Positions 57,682 through 64,000 of a DNA stretch of 64,000 bases are shown piece after piece; position 1 is the stretch's first letter, and the number at the start of each line of letters is the position of its first letter. A program made the position numbers and the translations under genes. The notes under the pieces were generated by a model. It was not told the origin of the DNA and did not search any database. It saw only the letters and a program-made list of their open reading frames with translations. The stretch is from JBPEWY01 sp052032225 (GTDB lineage: Bacteria > Bacteroidota > Bacteroidia > Flavobacteriales > Flavobacteriaceae): the NCBI GenBank assembly GCA_052032225.1, contig JBPEWY010000034.1:1-64000 (forward strand), written 5' to 3'.

Positions 57682-59106
57682 ATGAATACTACCGATTTTT
57701 ATAAATTATTACGCGAAAAATTTCCTCATAATCCTACAGTCAAACAAGATATATTGCTTCAAAAACTATCCGATTTTGTGTTTTCGGATACTACAAATGA
57801 GGTTTTTTTATTAAAAGGATATGCCGGTACCGGTAAAACTACAATAATAGGAACGTTAGTTAATAATTTATGGAAAGTATATAAAAAAGCCGTTTTAATG
57901 GCACCAACGGGTAGAGCAGCAAAGGTAATGGCAAACTATTCGGGTAAAGAGGCATTTACAATTCATAAAAAAATATACTTCCCCAGAAAAACTAAAAGTG
58001 GTGGCGTTCAATTTGTTTTAGCACCTAATAAGCATAAAGACACAATTTTTATTGTAGACGAAGCATCTATGATACCCGATGTAAGTTCAGATTCTAAATT
58101 ATTTGATAATGGTTCTCTATTAGATGATTTAATGATGTATGTGTATTCCGGGCATAATTGCAAGTTGCTTTTAATTGGAGACACCGCACAATTACCTCCT
58201 GTAAAATTAGATGTGAGCCCTGCCTTAAACGAGCAAATTTTACATCTTAATTATAATAAAGAGGTAGCACTTATAGAATTAGATGAAGTAATGCGTCAGG
58301 CTCAAGATTCAGGAATTCTTTACAACGCTACCCTTTTGCGAGAGCAATTGCAAACAGCTTTTTTTGATGCTTTTACTTTTTCTTTAAATGGATTTACAGA
58401 TATAGTTAGGCTTATTGAGGGAAATGAAATTTTAGATGCATTAAACCAATCATATAGTGAAAATGGTAAAGAAGAAACAGCTATTTTAGTTAGATCTAAC
58501 AAACGAGCCAATTTATATAACCAACAAATCAGAAGCAGGGTTCTTTTTTTAGAACACGAACTTGCTACGGGCGACTACTTAATGGTAGTTAAAAACAATT
58601 ACTTTTGGCTAAAACCTAACTCTGCAGCAGGTTTTATTGCTAATGGTGACATTATAGAAGTATTAGAAATTTATGCTTTTAAAGAGCTTTACGGGTTTAA
58701 ATTTGCCGAAGTAAAAGTACAAATGGTAGATTACCCCAACCAAAAACCATTTGAAACAGTATTGTTATTAGATACACTCTCTGCAGAAACCCCATCACTT
58801 TCATATGAAGACAGTAACAGGCTGTACCAAGAAGTTTTAAAAGACTATGAAAACGAAAGTTCTAAATACAGAAAGTTTTTAAAGGTTAAAAACAACAAGT
58901 ACTTTAATGCGCTTCAGGTAAAATTTAGCTATGCTATTACGTGCCATAAAAGTCAAGGAGGGCAATGGCATACGGTTTTTGTAGAGCAGCCTTATGCTCC
59001 CAATGGTATAGATAAAGAATATTTAAGGTGGTTGTATACTGCCGTTACAAGAGCCAAAAACAGACTATATTTAATAGGTTTTAAAAAAGATTTTTTTGAG
59101 GAATAG
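57682..59106 (+). CDS. RecD-like ATP-dependent DNA helicase
   Basis: The 474-residue superfamily 1 helicase has Walker A G-Y-A-G-T-G-K-T-T (residues 46-54), Walker B F-I-V-D-E-A-S-M-I, the Q-L-P-P-V motif III, and in the UvrD-C-like end H-K-S-Q-G-G-Q-W and Y-T-A-V-T-R-A-K. It resembles short RecD2-type enzymes. It is monocistronic, with DUF4126 following after 88 nt. Confidence 0.9.
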   Translation: MNTTDFYKLLREKFPHNPTVKQDILLQKLSDFVFSDTTNEVFLLKGYAGTGKTTIIGTLVNNLWKVYKKAVLMAPTGRAAKVMANYSGKEAFTIHKKIYFPRKTKSGGVQFVLAPNKHKDTIFIVDEASMIPDVSSDSKLFDNGSLLDDLMMYVYSGHNCKLLLIGDTAQLPPVKLDVSPALNEQILHLNYNKEVALIELDEVMRQAQDSGILYNATLLREQLQTAFFDAFTFSLNGFTDIVRLIEGNEILDALNQSYSENGKEETAILVRSNKRANLYNQQIRSRVLFLEHELATGDYLMVVKNNYFWLKPNSAAGFIANGDIIEVLEIYAFKELYGFKFAEVKVQMVDYPNQKPFETVLLLDTLSAETPSLSYEDSNRLYQEVLKDYENESSKYRKFLKVKNNKYFNALQVKFSYAITCHKSQGGQWHTVFVEQPYAPNGIDKEYLRWLYTAVTRAKNRLYLIGFKKDFFEE

Positions 59107-59194
59107 TTTAGTTTTAAACCCCCATGCTTAAACCTACACTAAATTAAATAAACAAGTAAAAAATCCGTACATTTAATAAAACCCTTTTGTTTTC

Positions 59195-59761
59195 ATGTCT
59201 TCAGAAACTATTATAAGTATTTTTTTAGGGATTGGCCTTGCGGCATCGGTTGGATTTAGAGTGTTTGTTCCGTTATTTGCATTAAGCATGGCTGCTTATT
59301 TTGATGTATGGCAGTTAAATCCAAATTGGCAATGGATTGGAAGTATGCCGGCACTTATAACCTTAGGTGTAGCAACTTTACTGGAAACCTCTGCCTATTT
59401 TATTCCTTGGGTAGATAACTTATTAGATGCCATTGCAACACCACTTACAGCAATTGCCGGAACTGCAGTTGTTGTTAGTACAGTAGCCAATTTAGATCCT
59501 GTTGTAACGTGGTCTTTAGCCATAATAGCAGGAGGAGGTACTGCTACAGCTATTAAAGGGGCTACATCGTCTACCCGTTTAGCCTCAACTACTACAACGG
59601 CCGGTTTAGCAAACCCGCTTTTTGCTACATTAGAAACAGCAACCTCAATGCTCATCTCTATTTTAGCAATTTTCCTTCCGGTTTTAGCTATTGTATTAGT
59701 TATAGTTGTATTACTGTTTGTGTTTAAATTTTACCGAAAAATACGCCCAAGAAAATCGTAA
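59195..59761 (+). CDS. DUF4126 membrane protein
   Basis: The 188-residue protein has about five membrane helices and the DUF4126 start G-L-A-A-S-V-G-F-R-V-F-V-P-L followed by I-P-W-V-D-N-L-L-D-A-I-A-T-P. Glycine/alanine/threonine-rich helices (A-G-G-G-T-A-T-A-I-K-G-A) form the core. Function is unknown. It ends 47 nt before kdsB and may be in the same transcript, although kdsB has its own promoter box. Confidence 0.82.
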   Translation: MSSETIISIFLGIGLAASVGFRVFVPLFALSMAAYFDVWQLNPNWQWIGSMPALITLGVATLLETSAYFIPWVDNLLDAIATPLTAIAGTAVVVSTVANLDPVVTWSLAIIAGGGTATAIKGATSSTRLASTTTTAGLANPLFATLETATSMLISILAIFLPVLAIVLVIVVLLFVFKFYRKIRPRKS

Positions 59762-59779
59762 GAAGTGTATCATAAACCT

Positions 59780-59787
59780 TATTTTTG
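59780..59787 (+). promoter_or_regulatory. kdsB promoter -7 box (TATTTTTG)
   Basis: TATTTTTG fits TAnnTTTG, 21 nt before ATG 59809; no TTG at -33. A longer kdsB frame from 59785 would start within this box. Confidence 0.5.
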
Positions 59788-59808
59788 GGGTTCAAATTCA
59801 TTGTTAGT

Positions 59809-60537
59809 ATGAAAAAAATCGCAATGATTCCTGCCAGGTATGCGGCTTCAAGGTTTCCGGGTAAACTAATGCAAGATTTAGCCGGAAAGCCGGTTATTTT
59901 AAGAACATACCAAGTAACTAAAGCTACCGGTTTATTTGATGATGTTTATGTTGTTACAGATAGTGATGTTATTTATAATACAATAACCAACAATGGCGGT
60001 AAAGCCATTATGAGTAAAAAAGAACATGAATGTGGCAGTGATCGAATTGCAGAAGCTGTAGAGCACATGAATGTAGATATTATTGTAAATGTTCAAGGAG
60101 ATGAACCTTTTACTGATAAAGAAAGCCTACAAAGTGTTTTAGAAGTATTTAACGATGACCCAAATAAAGAAATAGATTTAGCATCGTTAATGACAGAGAT
60201 TACAGATTGGGACGAAATAGCAAACCCAAATACTGTTAAAGTAATTACAGATAACAGAAACTTTGCCCTATATTTTTCTCGTTCTCCAATACCGTATCCA
60301 AGAGCCAAACAAACCGGCGTTCGTTATTTTAAACACAAAGGGATTTATGCTTTTAGAAAAGAAGCACTAATGGATTTTTACAGACTACCAATGCTCCCAC
60401 TAGAAGCAACCGAAAAAATAGAGGCTATACGATATTTAGAATACGGCAAAAAAATAAAAATGGTAGAAACTACTGTTACCGGAATAGAAATAGATACTCC
60501 TGAAGATTTAGAAAGAGCTAAGAAAATATGGAAATAG
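59809..60537 (+). CDS. kdsB: CMP-Kdo synthetase
   Basis: KdsB activates Kdo with CTP for lipopolysaccharide core. The 242-residue protein has M-I-P-A-R-Y-A-A-S-R-F-P-G-K, V-V-T-D-S, N-V-Q-G-D-E-P, Y-F-S-R-S-P-I-P-Y and G-I-E-I-D-T-P-E-D. ATG 59809 gives the normal start. It leads an operon with a HAD phosphatase, a CAT-like acyltransferase, kdnB and a PlsC-like gene; neighbours overlap by 10, 4 and 11 nt, and the last gap is 1 nt. Confidence 0.95.
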   Translation: MKKIAMIPARYAASRFPGKLMQDLAGKPVILRTYQVTKATGLFDDVYVVTDSDVIYNTITNNGGKAIMSKKEHECGSDRIAEAVEHMNVDIIVNVQGDEPFTDKESLQSVLEVFNDDPNKEIDLASLMTEITDWDEIANPNTVKVITDNRNFALYFSRSPIPYPRAKQTGVRYFKHKGIYAFRKEALMDFYRLPMLPLEATEKIEAIRYLEYGKKIKMVETTVTGIEIDTPEDLERAKKIWK

Positions 60538-61226
60538 ATTACAGTAATATTAAGGTGATTGGCTTTGATGCCGATGATACACTTTGGGTTAACGAAACCT
60601 ATTTTAGAGAAACAGAACACAAGTTTGCCAAGCTTTTATCGGGGTATGAAACCGAAAACAAAATAGATCAAGAGTTATTTAAAATGGAGATGAAAAACCT
60701 TGATCTTTATGGCTACGGGGTTAAAGGTTTTGTTTTATCTATGATAGAGTCTGCAATAGACCTATCTAATGGCAAAGTAGGAGCAGATGTTATCTCTAAA
60801 ATAATAAACCTCGGAAAAGACATGATAACTAAACCCGTAGAGGTGTTAGATGGAGTAGAAGAGGTGCTAGAAAAATTAAGTAAAAAATACAGACTTATTG
60901 TTTTAACTAAAGGAGATTTGTTAGACCAAGAACGAAAACTAGACCGCTCTGGTTTAACAAAATATTTTCATCATGTAGAGGTTTTAAGTGAGAAAAAAGA
61001 AGAGAATTATGCTAATTTATTAGAACATTTAGAAATACCTGTTTCTGAATTTGTAATGATAGGAAACTCCTTAAAATCTGACGTATTGCCGTTACTAAAA
61101 ATTGGCGCAAAAGCAATACATGTGCCTTTTCATACCACTTGGGCACACGAAGAAGTTAAACAACATAACCATAATGGTCAGTATCATAAACTTAATAAAC
61201 TAACCGATATTTTAGAGTTATTGTGA
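60528..61226 (+). CDS. HAD-superfamily hydrolase (YjjG-like)
   Basis: The 232-residue protein has the HAD motif F-D-A-D-D-T-L-W, motif II in L-T-K-G-D, the cap inserted between and the ending motif M-I-G-N-S-L-K-S-D. It resembles YjjG-type nucleotidases rather than the small cap-less KdsC. It overlaps kdsB by 10 nt and the next gene by 4 nt. The substrate could be a sugar phosphate or a nucleotide, which cannot be decided. Confidence 0.88.
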   Translation: MEIDYSNIKVIGFDADDTLWVNETYFRETEHKFAKLLSGYETENKIDQELFKMEMKNLDLYGYGVKGFVLSMIESAIDLSNGKVGADVISKIINLGKDMITKPVEVLDGVEEVLEKLSKKYRLIVLTKGDLLDQERKLDRSGLTKYFHHVEVLSEKKEENYANLLEHLEIPVSEFVMIGNSLKSDVLPLLKIGAKAIHVPFHTTWAHEEVKQHNHNGQYHKLNKLTDILELL

Positions 61227-61888
61227 GCTACAAAAAATTAGACATAAAGAACTGGAGCAGAAAAGAACATTTTAACTTTTTTAAAACGTTCGATGAACCT
61301 TTTTTTGGTGTTACGTTTAATGTAGAAGTTACCGCTCTTTACAGTTATTGCAAAAATAACAACCTCTCTTTTTTTATCAGCTACCTTTATGCTGCATTAA
61401 AAGCAGCCAATAGCGTTGAGAATTTTAAATACAGAATTAAAGATGATAACGAGGTAAGAGTTTATGATGTAATTAACGGCTCGCCAACAATTAATCGTCC
61501 AGATGGCACTTTTGGCTTTTCGTATATTAATTACAGCGACGATTTTTTAACTTTTTATAATAATGCAGAAGAAGAAATTAACAGAGTGCGATCAGAAAAA
61601 ACACTTGTACCATCTAGTGACGATGATAACACGATACATTTTTCTGCATTACCATGGGTACAATTCACAGCATTAACGCATGCCAGAAAATATGGGTATG
61701 TAGATTCTGTTCCTAAAATTTCGTTTGGTAAAGTGTTTACGCAAGACAATAAATTATTTATGCCCACTTCTGTTCATGCAAATCATGCAGTAGTAGATGG
61801 GTATCATGTTGGGTTATTTTCAAATAGGTTTCAAGAAAATATAAACACATTAACAGAATTTAAAACAGTAAAAAGCAATGATGTTTAA
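61223..61888 (+). CDS. CatA-family acyltransferase (chloramphenicol acetyltransferase-like)
   Basis: The 221-residue protein has the fold of type-A chloramphenicol acetyltransferase: an F-F-I-S-Y-L-Y-A-A-L-K-A-A-N helix, G-F-S-Y-I-N-Y-S-D-D-F and the catalytic N-H188-A-V-V-D192-G-Y. The first His of the usual H-H is Asn here. It starts at GTG 61223, overlapping the HAD gene. The Kdo-gene context makes a sugar acetyltransferase more likely than an antibiotic-resistance gene. This is inference. Confidence 0.85.
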   Translation: MSYKKLDIKNWSRKEHFNFFKTFDEPFFGVTFNVEVTALYSYCKNNNLSFFISYLYAALKAANSVENFKYRIKDDNEVRVYDVINGSPTINRPDGTFGFSYINYSDDFLTFYNNAEEEINRVRSEKTLVPSSDDDNTIHFSALPWVQFTALTHARKYGYVDSVPKISFGKVFTQDNKLFMPTSVHANHAVVDGYHVGLFSNRFQENINTLTEFKTVKSNDV

Positions 61889-62957
61889 GAACTTTCCAAT
61901 GGTTCCCAGAGTTATGTTTGGCAGAGGAAGCTTTAAAGAGCTTCATAATATTTTAATGCCTAAACGTAAAAGCTCAGAGGCGCCATTTATTTTTTTGGTA
62001 GACGATGTTTTTGAACAAAATAATACATTAATAAACGCAATACCGCTTTTATTTACCGATCAAATTATATTTATTTCTGCAGCCGAAGAGCCTAAAACTT
62101 CTCAAGTAGATGCTATTGTTGCCAAAATAAAAGAAAACTTTGCCGAAAAACCGTCCGGTATTATCGGTATTGGTGGTGGCACTTTGTTAGATTTAGCTAA
62201 AGCAGTTGCTATAATGCTTAATAATCCGGGCAGTGCTGCAGATTATCAGGGTTGGGATTTAGTAAAAAATCCTGCAGTTTATCATGTTGGTATTCCCACC
62301 ATTAGTGGTACAGGCGCAGAGGTTTCTAGAACTACCGTACTCACAGGACCTGATAAAAAGCTAGGAATAAACTCAGATTTCACACCTTTTGATCAAGTTA
62401 TTTTAGATCCTGAATTAACAACCGGAGTGCCTAAAGACCAATGGTTTTATACCGGAATGGATTGTTTTATTCATTGTGTAGAATCACTTAATGGCACATA
62501 TTTAAATGCTTTTAGTCAGAGTTATGGCGAAAAAGCTTTTGATTTATGTAAAGAGGTGTATTTAAACGATTTGCCGGAACAAGAAGCACAAGATAAACTA
62601 ATGATGGCTTCATGGCATGGTGGTATGAGTATTGCTTACTCGCAAGTTGGTGTTGCACATGCATTAAGCTATGGGTTATCTTACGTACTTGGTACTAAAC
62701 ATGGTGTTGGTAATTGTTTGGTTTTTAATCATTTAGAGGAGTTTTACCCTGAAGGAGTTACTTTGTTTAAACAAATGAAAGAAAAGCATAATATTACCTT
62801 ACCTAAAGGTGTTTGTAGTAACTTGTCTGAATCTCAATTAAACACCATGATAGATGTAGCTTTAAGCTTAACTCCTTTATGGGAAAATGCTATTGGAAAA
62901 AATTGGGAAAAAATCATAACAAGAGAAAAAATTAAAAGCATTTATAAAAAAATATAA
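61878..62957 (+). CDS. kdnB: 3-deoxy-D-manno-octulosonate 8-oxidase KdnB (iron-dependent alcohol dehydrogenase family)
   Basis: The 359-residue enzyme matches my recollection of KdnB from Shewanella, which oxidises the C8 hydroxyl of Kdo as the first step to 8-amino-Kdo. It has the NAD site G-G-G-T-L-L-D at 99-105, I-P-T-I-S-G-T-G-A-E, the metal ligands D195, H199, H261 and H275 and the N-terminal R-V-M-F-G-R-G-S-F. It is in the operon kdsB-HAD-CAT-like-kdnB-acyltransferase, and adjacency to kdsB strengthens the call. No KdnA aminotransferase is in this window. Confidence 0.85.
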   Translation: MMFKNFPMVPRVMFGRGSFKELHNILMPKRKSSEAPFIFLVDDVFEQNNTLINAIPLLFTDQIIFISAAEEPKTSQVDAIVAKIKENFAEKPSGIIGIGGGTLLDLAKAVAIMLNNPGSAADYQGWDLVKNPAVYHVGIPTISGTGAEVSRTTVLTGPDKKLGINSDFTPFDQVILDPELTTGVPKDQWFYTGMDCFIHCVESLNGTYLNAFSQSYGEKAFDLCKEVYLNDLPEQEAQDKLMMASWHGGMSIAYSQVGVAHALSYGLSYVLGTKHGVGNCLVFNHLEEFYPEGVTLFKQMKEKHNITLPKGVCSNLSESQLNTMIDVALSLTPLWENAIGKNWEKIITREKIKSIYKKI

Positions 62958-62958
62958 T

Positions 62959-63498
62959 ATGAGAGCATTGGCCAAATTCATCTACTTTACACTTATGGGG
63001 TGGACGATTAAGGGCCGTTTCCCCGATGTAAAAAAATGTGTTATAATAGTAGTGCCACATACGCATTGGATGGACTTTTTTATAGGTTTACTTGCCCGAA
63101 AAATTATAGGTAAAAAAATGCATTATGTGGCCAAGAAAGAACTTTTTAAGCCTCCGTTCGGATGGTATTTTAAATGGATGGGAGGAGCGCCTATAGACCG
63201 AAGTAAATCTATGGGATATGTTGAAGCAATTTCAAAAATATTTAGCGAAAGAGAAGAGTTTAGGCTTACCATTGCTCCGGAAGGAACCAGAAAAAAAGTA
63301 ACCGAATGGAAAACCGGGTTTTACTATATAGCTAAAGAAGCCAACGTACCAATAGTAATGGTGGCTTTTGATTATGCTACAAAAACTGTAAAAATAGCCG
63401 AAACACCATTTTACCCAACTGATAATAAGGAAGCAGATTTTGCTTTTATGCGTTCTTTTTATGAAGGTGTAGTAGGTAAAATACCAGAGTACACCTAA
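62959..63498 (+). CDS. PlsC-like acyltransferase
   Basis: The 179-residue protein has the H-T-H-W-M-D (H-x4-D) motif and A-P-E-G-T-R-K-K of the lysophospholipid acyltransferase family, with G-G-A-P-I-D-R in between. The short length is typical of a minimal acyltransferase in sugar-lipid or ornithine-lipid pathways. It begins 1 nt after kdnB and is the last gene of the operon. Confidence 0.88.
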   Translation: MRALAKFIYFTLMGWTIKGRFPDVKKCVIIVVPHTHWMDFFIGLLARKIIGKKMHYVAKKELFKPPFGWYFKWMGGAPIDRSKSMGYVEAISKIFSEREEFRLTIAPEGTRKKVTEWKTGFYYIAKEANVPIVMVAFDYATKTVKIAETPFYPTDNKEADFAFMRSFYEGVVGKIPEYT

Positions 63499-63507
63499 AT
63501 GGGCTCT

Positions 63508-63895
63508 TTAGTAGTTAAAAAAACCAAAGTATAAAAAGAAAAGGCCAACTGCTAATACCAGTATAGTAAGCCATTTAATACTTTTAGGTGTAAATATTTT
63601 TTTAGAAATTTTTAAATACACTTCAGGAAGAGCCAAAATAAAAACCCCTTTAAACAAGGAAATCCAACCTACTAATAGTTATTGAAATTAACCAGTTTGC
63701 TTGCCAAACATTGTGGTAGGCAATTAACACAACGCCTAAAACAATGGCGAGTAAGCTCCCCATAACTAAAAAAGTTTTGCTGGTAATTAATTCTTGCAAT
63801 GTTGCTTTGTAATAAGAAGGTTGAATTAGCATGCCAAAACCAAACGATAAGTAAATAATAGCTGCACATTTAGCAACAAGTAAAGATGTATCCAT
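63508..63895 (-). pseudogene. small membrane protein gene broken by a single-base frameshift
   Basis: Reading from ATG 63895 gives a membrane protein (M-D-T-S-L-L-V-A-K-C-A-A-I-I-Y) with helices near residues 6-24 and 42-60 and then W-Q-A-N-W-L-I-S-I-T-I before it runs out of frame to a stop at 63650. A second frame continues the same protein (V-G-W-I-S-L-F-K-G-V-F-I-L-A-L-P) to TAA 63508-63510, with a third helix. The switch is in the 11 nt before V-G-W, around 63672-63685; deleting one A there restores an about 128-residue protein. The family is unnamed here (small DoxX-like or unknown). Confidence 0.65.
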
Positions 63896-63939
63896 AAAAA
63901 AAATAGTTGTATCTGTTTTTAGAAAGATACAACTATTTT
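63896..63939 (-). terminator. terminator for the gene at the right edge
   Basis: AAATAGTTGTATC (63901-63913) pairs with GATACAACTATTT (63926-63938) in a 13-bp stem. The A-run 63896-63903 becomes T's on the minus strand, directly next to the start of the downstream minus-strand gene. Confidence 0.7.
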
Positions 63940-63960
63940 ATAAGGAATATTAGTTATGTT

Positions 63961-64000
63961 TTAATTACTTGAAGACTCATCCATTGTATGGTATACATTC
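63961..64000 (-). CDS. last codons of a gene running off the right edge
   Basis: On the minus strand the frame ends N-V-Y-H-T-M-D-E-S-S-S-N and stops at TAA 63961-63963, with a terminator 22 nt further on. It is too short for identification; the terminator placement is the main evidence that it is a real gene. Confidence 0.4.
   Translation of the reverse strand, partial: NVYHTMDESSSN

Noticed and set aside
61223..61888. Antibiotic resistance gene (chloramphenicol acetyltransferase)
   Set aside because: The operon with kdsB and kdnB and the Asn in place of the first His of the active site argue for a sugar-modifying enzyme.
1..64000. Defence island, secretion or phage system
   Set aside because: I looked on both strands for restriction, toxin-antitoxin, CRISPR, retron, T9SS and phage structural genes and found none; the window is ordinary core genome apart from the laminarin locus tail.

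Overview
The window is AT-rich chromosomal DNA from a member of the Bacteroidota, almost certainly a marine Flavobacteriaceae. The evidence is a laminarin-utilisation locus with flavobacterial lipoproteins (Cys followed by an S/Q-x-D-D type export signal), promoters of the Bacteroidota type (TAnnTTTG, sometimes with an upstream TTG), almost no Shine-Dalgarno sequences, and marker families such as DUF2807 head-GIN proteins, DUF3822, DUF4870, DUF6252, a PadR-PspC operon and a C199/C208 OxyR divergent from Dps. It looks like core genome: there are no tRNAs, insertion sequences, phage genes, CRISPR arrays or recognisable defence systems. The one structured RNA gene is RNase P RNA (rnpB).

Layout. 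1-4522: tail of a laminarin polysaccharide-utilisation locus on the + strand: the end of a carbohydrate-binding-like protein, a PKD lipoprotein, a GH16 laminarinase lipoprotein sharing the same PKD domain, and a BglX-type GH3 beta-glucosidase. 4679-9328: two overlapping small/membrane genes, a lipocalin-like secreted protein, trxB and dsbD (reducing power carried to the periplasm). 9309-15990: a minus-strand pair of dipeptide epimerase and PLP-dependent acyltransferase-like enzyme, the PadR/PspC/DUF2807 envelope-stress-like operon, DUF4870, a DUF4442 protein and a lipoprotein. 16129-24640: AIM24-family protein, PBP4-type DD-peptidase, oxyR/dps, a TRIC channel, a cyclophilin, a NUDIX CoA pyrophosphatase, an acyltransferase and an ECF sigma factor with its membrane partner. 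24767-35860: NDH-2, a YhhN lysoplasmalogenase-like protein, xerD, aroQ, lpdA, msrB, a collagen-like lipoprotein, a hydrolase, an M48 protease, an MFS permease and a DUF6252 lipoprotein. 35923-38822: minus-strand operon of ECF sigma, anti-sigma-like protein and two beta-solenoid envelope proteins. 39063-44863: lon, cmk, a Kbp/YgaU-like LysM protein and rpsA. 45014-52064: pyrR, pyrB, a small STAS-like gene, rnz, pdxH, then the polyphosphate set sixA-ppk1-ppx. 52069-57560: dnaX, DUF1697, miaE, rnpB, rsmD, DUF3822 and a pilin-stem-like membrane protein. 57682-63498: a RecD-like helicase, DUF4126, and an LPS-core operon kdsB-HAD-CAT-like-kdnB-plsC-like. The right end holds a frameshifted membrane gene and the last codons of another gene.

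Most notable points: an exact sigma-54 style GG-N10-GC element and a long leader hairpin in front of lon; a kdsB-kdnB operon implying 8-oxidised or 8-amino Kdo with no aminotransferase (KdnA) in view but with two acyltransferases; a DUF3822 plus pilin-like pair that may be a remote PilM-type actin-like ATPase with a membrane partner; a head-to-head overlap of two start codons; a perfect palindrome that encodes the same -NRF-stop tail on both strands; an 86-nt gene overlap; and a clear single-nucleotide frameshift near the right edge. I saw no complete, unmistakably new multi-gene system. All family calls are from reading motifs and recalled family sequences; no database search was run.
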